A stretch of 64,000 bases of DNA from Rhodanobacter sp. (GCA_024711345.1 JANJTA010000017.1:116279-180278); one strand, 5' to 3'; positions 32,188-42,794 are shown, counted from the first letter of the stretch. Notes: generated by a model from the sequence alone, not told the origin. Numbers and translations: made by a program.

Positions 32188-34809
32188 TTGAGCGCCACCG
32201 CAGCAAACCACAACAGTCGGTATCCGCTGCTCACGGCGATCGTGCTCGCCCTGATCGTGGCCGCGATGAACATCGGGCTGTGGTGGTGGGGCAACTACCC
32301 GCGGGGGCCGGAGGACTGGCACGGCAAGGTCGGCGGCTACGCGCTGTCGGTGTTCCAGCGCTACCAGAGCCCGTTCAAGCAGGATTACCCCAGCGACGAC
32401 GAGATCGCCGCCGACCTCAGGCTGCTGCACCGCTACACCGACCACATCCGCACCTACACCATGCGGCAGAACCCTCAGCTGTACCGGCTGGCGCAGGCCG
32501 AAGGGCTGAAGGTGATGGCCGGTGCGGAGATCGACAAGCGGCTGGACAACAACGAGCGCGAGATCGAGCTGCTGATCGCCAAGGCGCGCGCCTACCCGGA
32601 CACCATCACCAAGGTCATCGTGGGCAACGAGGTGCTGTTCCGCAACGACCTCGCGCCCGAGCAGATGATGGCCTACCTGGACCGCGTGCGCGCCGCCGTG
32701 CACCAGCCGGTGTCGATCGCCGAGCCGGACTACATCTGGCTGAAGTACCCCGAGCTGGTGCAGCACGTGGACTTCATCACCATCCACCTGTTCCCGTTCT
32801 GGAACGGCGTGCCGGTCAGCGGCCCGTCCGGCAACCCCCACCCGGCGCTGGACCAGGCGCTCGGCGCCTACCAGCAGATCCGCCAGCGCTACCCGGACAA
32901 GCCGGTGGTGGTCGGCGAGATCGGCTGGCCGTCGAACGGCGACCGCCACGAGTACGCCGACCCGTCGGTCTCCAACGAGGCGATCTTCATCCGCGACTGG
33001 ATGAACGCGGCCAAGGCCGCGCACATCGACTACTACCTGATGGAGGCGTTCGACCAGCCGTGGAAGGAGAACCTCGGCGAAGGGCGCACCGGCGCGTACT
33101 GGGGCATGTTCAACGCCGACCGCCAGCTGAAGTTCCCGCTGACCGGCCCGGTGGTGGAGGACACCTCGTGGCCGTGGAAGGCGCTCGCGGCGAGCCTGCT
33201 GGCACTGCTGCCGATGATCGCGTTCGCGCGCCGCTTCAGTCGCTTCAAGCTGACCGGGCGGTTCTTCTTCGCCGCGCTGATCCAGCTCGCCTGCGGGCTG
33301 ATCGTGTGGTCGGCCACGCTGCCGTTCAATTTCTACCTGAGCTGGGTCGACTGGACCATGCTCACGCTGCTGTTCCCGGCGCAGATCGCCATCCTCGCCA
33401 TCCTGCTGATCAACGGCTTCGAGTTCACCGAGGTGCTGTGGCGACGCGACTGGCTTCGCCACGCCGGCATGCTCCGGCCCGACCCGCCCGAGAAGCAGCC
33501 GTTCGTGTCGATCCACCTGGCCTGCTACAACGAGCCGCCGGAAATGGTCATCGTCACGCTCGATTCGCTGGCCGCGCTGGACTACGCCAACTTCGAAGTG
33601 CTGGTGATCGACAACAACACCAAGGACCCGGCGGTGTGGGGCCCGGTGAAGGACTACTGCGAGAAGCTGGGCTCGCGCTTCCGCTTCTTCCACCTCGAGC
33701 CGTGGCCCGGCTTCAAGGCCGGCGCGCTGAACTTCGGCCTGAAGGAGACCGCGCCGGAAGCCGACGTGGTGGCGGTGATCGACGCCGACTACGTGGTGCG
33801 GCCGGACTGGCTGGCCACCCTCACCGGCCACTTCCACGACCCGAAGGTGGCGGTGGTGCAGTGCCCGCAATCGCACCGCGACTTCGAGCACAACCGCTTC
33901 CGCCGCATGACCGCGTGGGAATTCGACGGCTTCTTCCGCATCGGCATGCACCATCGCAACGAGCGCAACGCGATCATCCAGCACGGCACCATGACCATGG
34001 TGCGGCGCTCGGCGCTGGAAGGCACCGGCGGCTGGTCGGAGTGGACCATCTGCGAGGATGCCGAGCTCGGCCTGCGCCTGATGCATGCCGGCTACGAGCT
34101 GGTCTACGTCGACGAGCTGATGGGCAAGGGCCTCACCCCGGCCGACTTCAAGGCGTACAAGAGCCAGCGCTACCGCTGGGCCTTCGGCGCCATGCAGATC
34201 CTCAAGGGCCGCTGGCAGTGGATGACGCAGAAGGGCCCGCTCTCGGCCGGCCAGCGTTTCCACTTCCTCACCGGCTGGTTCAGCTGGTTCGCCGACGCGC
34301 TGCACCTGATCTTCACCCTGATGGCGCTGTTCTGGACCGCCGGCATGGTGGCCTTCCCGCAGTACTTCAGCCTGCCGATGCAGCTGTTCCTGATCCCGGT
34401 GATCGGCTTCTTCTTCGCCAAGGCGATCTTCGGCATCGTGCTGTACCGCGCGCGTGTGCCCTGCGGCTGGTACGACACGCTGATGGCCTCGCTGGCCAGC
34501 ATGGGCCTGTCGCACGCCATCGCGCGCGGCATCCTGCACGGACTCACCCGCCAGAAGACCTCGTTCGTGGTGACCGCCAAGAGCCGGCGCATGGGCGGCA
34601 GCAGCTTCGCCGCATTCGCCCCGGTGCGCGAGGAACTGCTGATGGCGATCGCGCTGGCGTTGTGCATCGTCGGCATGGCGCTGGGCTACGGCACGCGCTA
34701 CATCGAAGGCACCTTGTGGATGTTCATCCTCGCCGCGCAGTCGATTCCCTATGTCTCGGCGGTGATCGGCGCATGGATCGCGCACCGCTCGGGCGACACG
34801 GTCGGTTGA
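32188..34809 (+). CDS. Membrane beta-glucan glycosyltransferase: GH17 domain fused to GT2
   Basis: A fused enzyme of about 873 residues. The N-terminal membrane helix (about 10-32) is followed by a GH17-like domain with an acid/base E148 (VGNEVLF) and nucleophile E244 (VGEIGWPS), then membrane helices. The GT2 glycosyltransferase domain has D532-x-D534 (DADYV), E623-D624 (CEDAELG) and Q660RYRW664, and further helices close the protein. This arrangement resembles NdvB/BgsA-type enzymes that make and modify beta-glucans in the inner membrane. The start is uncertain: TTG at 32188 (GGGGA before it) or TTG at 32131. The product may be a periplasmic or exported beta-glucan. Confidence 0.85.
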   Translation: MSATAANHNSRYPLLTAIVLALIVAAMNIGLWWWGNYPRGPEDWHGKVGGYALSVFQRYQSPFKQDYPSDDEIAADLRLLHRYTDHIRTYTMRQNPQLYRLAQAEGLKVMAGAEIDKRLDNNEREIELLIAKARAYPDTITKVIVGNEVLFRNDLAPEQMMAYLDRVRAAVHQPVSIAEPDYIWLKYPELVQHVDFITIHLFPFWNGVPVSGPSGNPHPALDQALGAYQQIRQRYPDKPVVVGEIGWPSNGDRHEYADPSVSNEAIFIRDWMNAAKAAHIDYYLMEAFDQPWKENLGEGRTGAYWGMFNADRQLKFPLTGPVVEDTSWPWKALAASLLALLPMIAFARRFSRFKLTGRFFFAALIQLACGLIVWSATLPFNFYLSWVDWTMLTLLFPAQIAILAILLINGFEFTEVLWRRDWLRHAGMLRPDPPEKQPFVSIHLACYNEPPEMVIVTLDSLAALDYANFEVLVIDNNTKDPAVWGPVKDYCEKLGSRFRFFHLEPWPGFKAGALNFGLKETAPEADVVAVIDADYVVRPDWLATLTGHFHDPKVAVVQCPQSHRDFEHNRFRRMTAWEFDGFFRIGMHHRNERNAIIQHGTMTMVRRSALEGTGGWSEWTICEDAELGLRLMHAGYELVYVDELMGKGLTPADFKAYKSQRYRWAFGAMQILKGRWQWMTQKGPLSAGQRFHFLTGWFSWFADALHLIFTLMALFWTAGMVAFPQYFSLPMQLFLIPVIGFFFAKAIFGIVLYRARVPCGWYDTLMASLASMGLSHAIARGILHGLTRQKTSFVVTAKSRRMGGSSFAAFAPVREELLMAIALALCIVGMALGYGTRYIEGTLWMFILAAQSIPYVSAVIGAWIAHRSGDTVG

Positions 34810-34946
34810 CGCGGACGACGCCCGCGTCGACAGGATCAGGCACACGCTCCGGCATCCAGGCCGCGCCGCTCCCGTACACACGAGGCATGCGCCACTTTCG
34901 GTAAGCTGCCGCTCATCGAAGACGCCTCGAGAACGAAACCCCGCGC

Positions 34947-36719
34947 ATGCGCCGTCTCTGCCGACGCCCGAGCCTCCTGCTGTCGCTGTTGCTGCTGGCG
35001 TCGCAGGCCCATGCCGGGGTGCAACTGGTGGTGGATGGCATCGCCGACCCGCTGAAGGCGGCGGCGACGGCCGGCATGGAACTGTCGCAGTACGCCCATC
35101 GGGACGTCAGCGCGGCGCAGGCCAGGCGCCTGTACCAGCGCGCGCCTGAGCAGCTGAAGGCGGCGCTGGAGCCCCACGGCTACTACGACGCCAGCGTCAC
35201 CGGCGAGCTGCAGCCGGTCGGCAAGGACTGGCGGGTGACCTTGCACGTGCAGCCGGGCGAGCCGGTCAAGGTCACCTCGGTCGAGGTGGCGCTGGCGCCG
35301 GAGGCCGCCGCGCTGGCGCCGATCCGCCGCGCAAAGCGCGCGCTCGAACGGCTCCAGGGCAAGACGCTGGACCACGGCGCCTACGACGCGGCGCGCGACG
35401 CGCTCAGCGCCCAGCTCACCGCCAACGGCTTCCTCGATGCGCGCCTGCTCACCCATCGGGTCGAAGTCAGTCGCGCCAACCACAGCGCGGCGATCAAGCT
35501 GGCCTGGCAGGCCGGTCCGCGCTACCGCTACGGCCAGGTGCACTTCGACGGCGCGCAGTTCAACGAGGGCTTCCTCGACCGCTACGTGCCGTTCAAGTCC
35601 GGCGACTACTTCTCGCAGGCCCAGTTGCTGGAGCTGCAGCAGGCGCTGAGCGGCGCCGACTATTTTGCGGTGGTCAACGTGCAGCCGGACGTGGACGCGG
35701 CGAAGAACGGCGTGGTCGACGTCACCGTGCAGCTGGCGCCGGCCAAACGCACGATCTACACCGGCGGCCCGTTCATCGGCACCGACACCGGCTTCGGCCT
35801 GCGCGGCGGCATGGAGCGGCGCTGGGTCAACCGGCGCGGGCACAAGTGGAAGAACGAACTGGTGGCGGCGCAGCGGCTGAAGACGCTGTCCACGCTGTAC
35901 GCGATCCCGCTGCCGGGCGACAACCAGCGCAGCTACAACGTCGGCGCGAACTTCCGCGACGCCAACACCACCACCTCGCAATCGCGCACGCTGGAACTGG
36001 TCGGCAACGAGACCCGCCAGTGGCGCGGCTGGACCCGCACCCTGGGCGTGCATGTGCTGTCCGGCACCTTCACCGTGGGCAAGCGCGGCGGCGAACCGGA
36101 CAACGCGCCCGGCATCGAGCACGGGCACAGCACGCTGGTATTCGGCGAGGCCGCGCTGACGCGCAAGCGGGCCGACAACCCGGACTTCGTGACCCGCGGC
36201 TGGCTGCTCGGCGTGGCCGCGCGCAGCACTGCCGGCAGCATGTTGTCCGATGCCAGCTTCAGCGAGCTGACCGCCGACGCGAAGTGGATCCGCGCCTTCG
36301 GCACGCGCCAGCGCAACCGATTGATCCTGCGCGGCAGCGCCGGCGTCACCTGGACCAACGACTTCGCCGCGCTGCCGCCGCAACTGCGTTTCTTTGCCGG
36401 CGGCGACCGCTCGGTACGCGGCTACGGCTACCAGGCGATCGGCCCGCGCAACAGCGCCGATCGCGTGATCGGCGGCCACCACCTGCTGGTCGCCAGCGCC
36501 GAAGTCGAGCACTACTTCACGCGTCAATGGGGCATGGCCGCCTTCGTCGACGCCGGCAACGCGTTCGACGGCACCGACTACCGGCCCAAGCTCGGCGCGG
36601 GTCTGGGCCTGCGCTGGCGCTCGCCGGTGGGCATGATCCGCGTGGACCTGGGCACGCCGATCCACGACGATCGCGCGCACGGAATCCAGTTGCATCTGGT
36701 GATCGGGCCGGATCTGTGA
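34947..36719 (+). CDS. tamA: Translocation and assembly module TamA (Omp85 family)
   Basis: A 590-residue outer-membrane protein. A signal peptide (to about residue 22, AHA-G) precedes POTRA domains (about 25-265) and a C-terminal Omp85 beta-barrel. GGDRSVRGYGYQ (about residue 488) is the conserved barrel/L6 motif, and the final FVDAGNAFD, VDLGTP and IGPDL segments are typical strands. TamA and TamB form the trans-envelope complex that assembles some autotransporters and moves lipids. tamB follows after 154 bases with a hairpin between the genes. Confidence 0.9.
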   Translation: MRRLCRRPSLLLSLLLLASQAHAGVQLVVDGIADPLKAAATAGMELSQYAHRDVSAAQARRLYQRAPEQLKAALEPHGYYDASVTGELQPVGKDWRVTLHVQPGEPVKVTSVEVALAPEAAALAPIRRAKRALERLQGKTLDHGAYDAARDALSAQLTANGFLDARLLTHRVEVSRANHSAAIKLAWQAGPRYRYGQVHFDGAQFNEGFLDRYVPFKSGDYFSQAQLLELQQALSGADYFAVVNVQPDVDAAKNGVVDVTVQLAPAKRTIYTGGPFIGTDTGFGLRGGMERRWVNRRGHKWKNELVAAQRLKTLSTLYAIPLPGDNQRSYNVGANFRDANTTTSQSRTLELVGNETRQWRGWTRTLGVHVLSGTFTVGKRGGEPDNAPGIEHGHSTLVFGEAALTRKRADNPDFVTRGWLLGVAARSTAGSMLSDASFSELTADAKWIRAFGTRQRNRLILRGSAGVTWTNDFAALPPQLRFFAGGDRSVRGYGYQAIGPRNSADRVIGGHHLLVASAEVEHYFTRQWGMAAFVDAGNAFDGTDYRPKLGAGLGLRWRSPVGMIRVDLGTPIHDDRAHGIQLHLVIGPDL

Positions 36720-36735
36720 GCGGTCGCCGCAGCGC

Positions 36736-36756
36736 ATCGACCACGGCGTGGTCGAT
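36736..36756 (+). terminator. Hairpin between tamA and tamB
   Basis: Perfect 9-bp arms ATCGACCAC (36736-36744) and GTGGTCGAT (36748-36756) with a GGC loop lie 17 bases after the tamA stop codon. It may attenuate or stabilise the transcript between tamA and tamB. There is no T-run, so full termination is doubtful. The AT-richer 90 bases that follow could hold a tamB promoter. Confidence 0.45.
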
Positions 36757-36873
36757 CCAACGGACCCGACGAGTTGCGGATGAGCAGGACTGCCTTTTGC
36801 AACTTTGCGTAAGGGACGGGATCCCAAAAAGCAGAAACACAACGACTGAGGAAAAACGGAAGGCGCCGGATTC

Positions 36874-39800
36874 ATGAAATGGTTCAAGCGCATCGCCCTC
36901 GCATCCGCCGCGCTGCTGCTGCTCGCGGCGGCGGCGCTGTGGTGGTTGCTCGGCACCGGCGCCGGCCTGCGCTTCGCGCTGGCCCGAGCGCAGGCCGCCA
37001 CCGGCGGCGCACTGCAGGTGCGGCAGGCCCAGGGGCGGTTGATCGGCCCGCTGCAGCTGGCCGGCGTGCGCTACGACGACGGCAAGGGCACCGTGGCGAC
37101 GGTGGCGAAGGCGCGGCTGGAGCTGCGCTTCTGGCCGCTGCTGGCCCGGCGCGTGCACCTGATCGCGCTGGAGGCGGATGGCGTCGCGGTGACGCTGCCC
37201 CCACCCGCCGGGAACCACGCGGCGCACACCGGCAGCTTCTCGCTGCAACCGCCGATCGCGCTGACAGTCGATCGCGCGCACGTCGGCACGGTGACGGTGA
37301 CGCAGGGCGGCCAGCCGCTGTTTGCCTCCGATCGGCTCGACCTCGCCGGCAGCTGGACCGACCGCGGCATCGAGCTGCGCCAGCTGGTGCTGCAGGCGCC
37401 CGCCGGGCACGCCAGTCTCCATGGCCGCCTGGCGATCGGCGCGCGTTACGAGGGCAACGGCAACGCCGCCTTCGCCTGGAAGGTCGGCGACACCAGCTAC
37501 GCCGGCGATCTCGTTGCGCACAGCGACGGCCAGCGTGCGCAGCTGGAGCTCAAGCTCACCGCACCGGCCATCGCACGGCTGCAGGTGGAGCTGGTGCAAT
37601 CAGGCGACTACGCCTGGAGCGGCCGGCTCGACGCGCCGCGCTTCGACCCGCAACCGCTGCTCGGCGACAGCTCGCTGAAGGCGCTGGCGATTGCCGTGCA
37701 AGGCCACGGCGACCGCTACGGCGGCACGCTCGACGGCCGACTCGACCTCGGCGACTACCCGTTGCTGCTGCAGCCGCTGCGCGCGCAGTTCAGCCGCGAC
37801 TACGCCACGCTGACCCTGCAGCAGCTCAAGCTTGGCTCGCCGCGGATCAAGGGCGGCGTGGAAGCCAGTGGCGTCGTGCAGCTCGCCGCCAAACCGCTCG
37901 GCGCCGCATTGGATATCCGCTGGAACGACCTGCTGCTGCCGGCCAGCCTGGTCGGCCAGGCTCTGGCCAGCGAGGGCGAACTCAGGGCCCGCGGCAATGC
38001 CGACGCGTACCACGCCGAGGGCAACGTCGACATCGGCCCGCCCGGCAAGCTGGCGAAACTGGCGCTGAACCTCGACGGCACGCCGCAGCGGATCACCCTG
38101 CACACGCTGGCGCTGCGGCAGCCGCAAGGCGGCCTGCAGGCGAACGGCACGCTGACCCTGCAGCCGACCTTCGCGTGGCAAGCCGAGGGCACGGCCGAAC
38201 AGCTCGACCCCGGCCAACTGTTCGCCGGCTGGAACGGCGCGCTGGATTTTGCCATCGCCAGCAGCGGCAGCCTGCCGAAGAACGGGCCCGATGCCACGCT
38301 GGAAATCCGCCGATTGTCCGGCAAGCTGCGCGAGCGTGCAGTCAGCGGCCACGGCAAGCTGCACCTGTCGCCCGACCAGGTGATCGATGGCCGGCTCGAG
38401 CTCGCCTCCGGCGGCAGCAGCGTGAAGCTGGCCGCCCGCCCCGGCGCCAGCAACGATGCCGACCTGCAACTGGCGATCGCTTCGCTGGGCGACTGGTTGC
38501 CGGATGCCGGCGGACGTCTGGACGGCCATTTGAGCATCCGCGGGCGACTGCCCAAGCTCGGCGTCAACGGCCAGCTGCGCGGTCGGTCGCTGGCCTGGCA
38601 GCAGCAGAAGGCAGCTGCGCTGCAGCTGGTCGTCGGCATCCCCGACATCAGCCATCCGGCTGGCAAGCTGGATCTGCGTACCCGCGGCGCGCACCTGCAG
38701 GGCCTCCAGTTCCAGCAGCTCGACTTGCTCGCCGAAGGCAGCCAGGGCGACCATCGCCTCGACGTCGATGCCCGCGGCAGCCAGCTCTCCGGTCATCTCG
38801 CGCTGCACGGCGCGCTGAAAGGATCGGCGTGGAACGGCACGCTCTCCACGCTCGACCTGCAGCCGCAGGGCATGCCCGGCTGGCGCCTGCGGCAACCCGC
38901 GCAGCTGGCTTACCGCGATGGCGCGATGAGCCTGTCCGAACTGTGCCTGACGGCCGGCGAGCCGCAACTGTGCGTGGCCGCGAAGCGGGGCAAGTCCGGC
39001 GATCTCGATGCCAGCTACCGGCTGCAGGCGTTGCCGCTGGCGCTGCTGCTGAACGCCAGCGGCAACGCCGACCTGCCGGTGCGCGCCGATGGTGTGATCG
39101 AGGGCAGCGGCAAGGTCCGCCGCAGCGCCGCCGGTGCACTTGGCGGGAACGCGTCGATCAGCTCGGCGCAGGGCAGCATCAGCTATACCGACCGTGCCGA
39201 GGCACCCCTGCTGCGCTACGACCAGCTGCGCCTCACCGCCGACCTCGCGCCGACCAGCCGGCACATCGAGCTGCATGGTGGTCTCGAGGACGGCGGCCGC
39301 ATCGACGGCCAACTCACCCTCAGCGGTGCGCAGCAGACGCTGCGCGGCCAGCTCGACCTGCGCCTGAACAACCTCGCCTTCGTCGAACTGCTCAGTAGCG
39401 AGCTGGCCAACGTCAAGGGCGGCGCCGACGGCAACTTGCGTTTCGCCGGCACGCTCGGGCAGCCGGTACTCACCGGCCAGGCGAATGTGCACGGCTTCGC
39501 GGCCGAGGTGCCTTCGGCCGGCCTCAAGCTGAGCGACGGCCAGCTCGCCATCGGCACCGTCGATGCACGCCGGTTCCAGATCCGTGGCCAGCTGAAATCG
39601 GGCACCGGCACGCTGGCCATCGACGGCGTCGCTGGCCTTGGCGCCGGCGCACCGACCCGGTTGACGCTCGCGGGCAGCCGCTTCACCGCCGTCGACCTTC
39701 CCGCCGCGAAGGTCGTGGTGTCGTCGGACCTGACCGTGCGGCGCGATGGCAGCGGCATCGACATCGGCGGCGCGCTCGGCATCGACAGCGCCGACATCAA

Positions 39801-40623
39801 TGCGGACCAGCTGCCCGGCGCCGGCGCCACCCGGGCCTCCCCCGACGTGGTCGTGGTCGACGAGCCACAGCAGCAGCGAGCTGCCGGCAAGCTGCCGCTC
39901 AGCGCGACGATCAGGGTGGATCTGGGCCAGCACGCGCACGTCGTCGGCATGGGCCTGGACGGCCGCGTCAGCGGCACGCTCAACGTGATCGAGCGCCCCG
40001 GCCGCGCCACCACCGGCCGGGGCCAGATCGCGGTGGACGGCACCTATCGCGCCTATGGCCAGAACCTGCAGATCCAGCGCGGCCAGCTGCTGTTCGCCAG
40101 CACGCCGCTCGACAACCCCGGCCTGAACATCCGCGCCGTGCGCAAGCTCAACCCCAACGCCACCATCGACGAAGGCCAGGAGGTCGGTCTGCTGGTGGCG
40201 GGCACCGCGCAGCGGCCGGTGCTGACGGTGTTCTCCAACCCGCTGATGGAGCAGTCCGACGCGCTGTCCTACCTGGTCACCGGCAAGCCGCTGGCGCAAC
40301 TGAAGAGTGGCGAAGGCGACATGGTGGGCGCTGCCGCGCAGGCACTCGGCTCGGCGGCCGGCAACCTGCTGGCCAAGAGCGTCGGCGCGAAGCTGGGCGT
40401 GGACGAGGTCGGCGTGTCCAGCAACGAGGCGCTCGGCGGCAGCTCGGCGTTCACCGTGGGCAAGTATCTTTCGCCGCGCCTGTATCTCAGCTACGGCGTG
40501 GGTCTGTTCGAGCCCGGCGAAGTGATCACCCTGCGCTACCGCCTCAGCGAACGCTGGAATTTCGAGGCGCGGCAGGCCACCCAGTTCAGCCGCGCCAGCT
40601 TCAACTACCGCATCGAAAAGTAG
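36874..40623 (+). CDS. tamB: Translocation and assembly module TamB (AsmA-like)
   Basis: A 1249-residue TamB protein. The N-terminal signal anchor (LASAALLLLAAAALWWLLG, about 8-27) is followed by a long beta-rich periplasmic body that by family knowledge forms a hydrophobic groove. The C-terminal DUF490 domain ends with SYLVTGKPLAQL, LYLSYGVGLFEPGEVITLRY and the FNYRIEK C-terminus that contacts TamA. The start ATG is at 36874. It is the expected partner of tamA immediately upstream. Confidence 0.9.
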   Translation: MKWFKRIALASAALLLLAAAALWWLLGTGAGLRFALARAQAATGGALQVRQAQGRLIGPLQLAGVRYDDGKGTVATVAKARLELRFWPLLARRVHLIALEADGVAVTLPPPAGNHAAHTGSFSLQPPIALTVDRAHVGTVTVTQGGQPLFASDRLDLAGSWTDRGIELRQLVLQAPAGHASLHGRLAIGARYEGNGNAAFAWKVGDTSYAGDLVAHSDGQRAQLELKLTAPAIARLQVELVQSGDYAWSGRLDAPRFDPQPLLGDSSLKALAIAVQGHGDRYGGTLDGRLDLGDYPLLLQPLRAQFSRDYATLTLQQLKLGSPRIKGGVEASGVVQLAAKPLGAALDIRWNDLLLPASLVGQALASEGELRARGNADAYHAEGNVDIGPPGKLAKLALNLDGTPQRITLHTLALRQPQGGLQANGTLTLQPTFAWQAEGTAEQLDPGQLFAGWNGALDFAIASSGSLPKNGPDATLEIRRLSGKLRERAVSGHGKLHLSPDQVIDGRLELASGGSSVKLAARPGASNDADLQLAIASLGDWLPDAGGRLDGHLSIRGRLPKLGVNGQLRGRSLAWQQQKAAALQLVVGIPDISHPAGKLDLRTRGAHLQGLQFQQLDLLAEGSQGDHRLDVDARGSQLSGHLALHGALKGSAWNGTLSTLDLQPQGMPGWRLRQPAQLAYRDGAMSLSELCLTAGEPQLCVAAKRGKSGDLDASYRLQALPLALLLNASGNADLPVRADGVIEGSGKVRRSAAGALGGNASISSAQGSISYTDRAEAPLLRYDQLRLTADLAPTSRHIELHGGLEDGGRIDGQLTLSGAQQTLRGQLDLRLNNLAFVELLSSELANVKGGADGNLRFAGTLGQPVLTGQANVHGFAAEVPSAGLKLSDGQLAIGTVDARRFQIRGQLKSGTGTLAIDGVAGLGAGAPTRLTLAGSRFTAVDLPAAKVVVSSDLTVRRDGSGIDIGGALGIDSADINADQLPGAGATRASPDVVVVDEPQQQRAAGKLPLSATIRVDLGQHAHVVGMGLDGRVSGTLNVIERPGRATTGRGQIAVDGTYRAYGQNLQIQRGQLLFASTPLDNPGLNIRAVRKLNPNATIDEGQEVGLLVAGTAQRPVLTVFSNPLMEQSDALSYLVTGKPLAQLKSGEGDMVGAAAQALGSAAGNLLAKSVGAKLGVDEVGVSSNEALGGSSAFTVGKYLSPRLYLSYGVGLFEPGEVITLRYRLSERWNFEARQATQFSRASFNYRIEK

Positions 40624-40721
40624 CCCTCGCGGCGGGGCCTGCCGGCGTAGTCCATAGGTCATGCCCACAAGGCCGCCGCGGCGGATTATCGTGGACGTTT
40701 TCCGGATAGGGAGCAACGGCC

Positions 40722-42773
40722 ATGCAGCGCATGCGATGGATACTGGCGACGGCAATCCTGTGCAGCCCGGCGGCCTGGGCGGCGACACCGGGAAGCGGGC
40801 CTTCCGGCGTCGACCTGGCCGGCATCGACCATGGCGTGAAGCCGGGCGACGACTTCTTCCGCTACGCCAACGGCCAGTGGCTGAAGACCGCGCAGATTCC
40901 CGCCGACCGTTCCAGCACCGGCACCTTCCTCAAGGTGTTCGAGCAGGCCGAGAAGAACACCGCCGAGCTGATCCGCAACGCCGGCGCCGGCCATCCCGCC
41001 GCCGGCAGCAACGCGCGCAAGATCGCCGACTACTACGCTGCCTGGATGGACGAGGCGGCGATCGAGCAGCACGGCCTGGCGCCGCTCAAGCCGGAACTGG
41101 CGCGGATCGACGCGATCGCCTCGCGCACCGACCTGGCCCGCGTGCTGGGCAGCCGCCTGCGCGCGGACGTCGATCCGGTCAACGCCACCCACTACCACAC
41201 CGAGAACCTGTTCGGCCTGTTCGTGACGCAGGGCCTGGAAGATCCCTCGCGCAACATTGCCTACCTGCTGCAGGGCGGCCTGGTCATGCCCAGCCGCGAC
41301 TACTACCTTGCCGACGACGCGCACATGGCCGCGATCCGGGCGAAGTACCGGACCTACATCGGCGCGCTGCTGAAGCAGGCCGGCATCGCCGACGCGGAAG
41401 CCAAGGCAACGACCATCCTCGACCTGGAAACGAAGATCGCCAGGGCGCAGGCCAGCCTGCTCGACAGCGAGGACGTGCACAAGGCGAACAACCTGTGGCG
41501 CACCACCGACTTCGCGCAGAAAGCGCCGGGACTGGACTGGACCGCCTACTTCCGGGCCGCCGGCCTGCACGGCCAGCCGCAGATCGACGTGTGGCAGCCG
41601 ACCGCGATCGGCGGGCTGTCCGCGCTGACCGCCAGCGAGCCGCTGCAGGCGTGGAAGGACCTGCTGACCTTCCACACCCTGGACCAGAACACCGCGCTGC
41701 TGCCCAAGGCCTTCGCCGACCTCGGCTTCGACTTCCACGGCCGCACCCTGCAGGGTACGCCCGAGCAGCGGCCGCGCTGGAAGCGTGCGGTCGGCGCCAC
41801 CAGCGCCGACCTCGGCGACGCCGTGGGCCAGCTTTACGTGAAGCATTACTTCCCGGCCTCGTCCAGGGCGGAGGTGGAGCAACTGGTGAAGAACCTGCTC
41901 GCCGCGTTCGACGAGCGCATCGACACGCTCAGCTGGATGACCCCGGCCACGCGCGCGAAGGCGAAAGCGAAGCTCGCCACCGTGCGGGTCGGCGTGGGCT
42001 ACCCGGACCGCTGGCGCGACTACGCCGCGCTGGAGATCCGTGCCGACGACGCGCTCGGCAACCGCCTTCGCGCCGAGAAGTTCGAATACGAACACCAGCG
42101 CGCCAAGCTGGGCCAGCCGGTCGACCGCGCCGAGTGGTGGATGACTCCGCAGACCGTCAACGCGGTGAACCTGCCGCTGCAGAATGCGCTGAACTTCCCC
42201 GCCGCGATCCTGCAGCCGCCGTTCTTCGACCCGCACGCCGATGCGGCCGCCAACTACGGCGCGATCGGCTCGGTGATCGGCCACGAGATCAGCCACAGCT
42301 TCGACAACACCGGCGCCGAGTTCGACGCCCAAGGCCGCCTGGCGAACTGGTGGACGCCGGAGGACCTGGCCCACTTCAAGGCCGCCGGCCAGCAGCTGGC
42401 GAAGCAGTACGACCAGTACGAGGCGCTGCCTGGCCTGCACGTCAACGGCGAGCAGACGCTGGGCGAGAACATCGCCGACGTCTCCGGCCTGACCATCGCC
42501 TACCTGGCCTATCACAAGTCGCTCGGCGGCAAGCCGGCGCCGGTGATCGACGGCCTGACCGGCGACCAGCGCTTCTTCCTCGCCTACGGCCAGGCCTGGC
42601 GCTCGAAGATCCGCGATGCCGCCCAGCGTCAGCGCCTCGCCACCGACGTGCATGCACCCGCCGACTTCCGCGCGCAGACCGTGCGCAACCTGGATCCGTG
42701 GTACCCCGCGTTCGACGTGAAGCCGGGCGAGCAGCTGTACCTGGCGCCGAAGGATCGGGTGAAGATCTGGTAA
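40722..42773 (+). CDS. pepO: M13 family metallopeptidase (PepO-like)
   Basis: A 683-residue secreted zinc endopeptidase related to neprilysin. A signal peptide (cleavage after about residue 20, AWA-A) precedes a conserved PGDDFFRYANGQW start. The zinc site is H521-E522-x-x-H525 in GHEISHSFDN, and the third ligand E582 with D586 is in GENIADVSG. M13 peptidases cleave short peptides in the periplasm or outside the cell. The gene stands alone, with a hairpin terminator downstream. Confidence 0.93.
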   Translation: MQRMRWILATAILCSPAAWAATPGSGPSGVDLAGIDHGVKPGDDFFRYANGQWLKTAQIPADRSSTGTFLKVFEQAEKNTAELIRNAGAGHPAAGSNARKIADYYAAWMDEAAIEQHGLAPLKPELARIDAIASRTDLARVLGSRLRADVDPVNATHYHTENLFGLFVTQGLEDPSRNIAYLLQGGLVMPSRDYYLADDAHMAAIRAKYRTYIGALLKQAGIADAEAKATTILDLETKIARAQASLLDSEDVHKANNLWRTTDFAQKAPGLDWTAYFRAAGLHGQPQIDVWQPTAIGGLSALTASEPLQAWKDLLTFHTLDQNTALLPKAFADLGFDFHGRTLQGTPEQRPRWKRAVGATSADLGDAVGQLYVKHYFPASSRAEVEQLVKNLLAAFDERIDTLSWMTPATRAKAKAKLATVRVGVGYPDRWRDYAALEIRADDALGNRLRAEKFEYEHQRAKLGQPVDRAEWWMTPQTVNAVNLPLQNALNFPAAILQPPFFDPHADAAANYGAIGSVIGHEISHSFDNTGAEFDAQGRLANWWTPEDLAHFKAAGQQLAKQYDQYEALPGLHVNGEQTLGENIADVSGLTIAYLAYHKSLGGKPAPVIDGLTGDQRFFLAYGQAWRSKIRDAAQRQRLATDVHAPADFRAQTVRNLDPWYPAFDVKPGEQLYLAPKDRVKIW

Positions 42774-42794
42774 GCGCTCTCCAACCACTGAAAA

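Noticed and set aside
32056..34881. Minus-strand open frame of 941 codons
   Set aside because: Antisense to the GH17-GT2 gene; low-complexity His/Arg/Gln composition, no start with ribosome site.
37600..40788. Minus-strand open frame of 1062 codons
   Set aside because: Antisense to tamB; no recognised domain and the same shadow composition.
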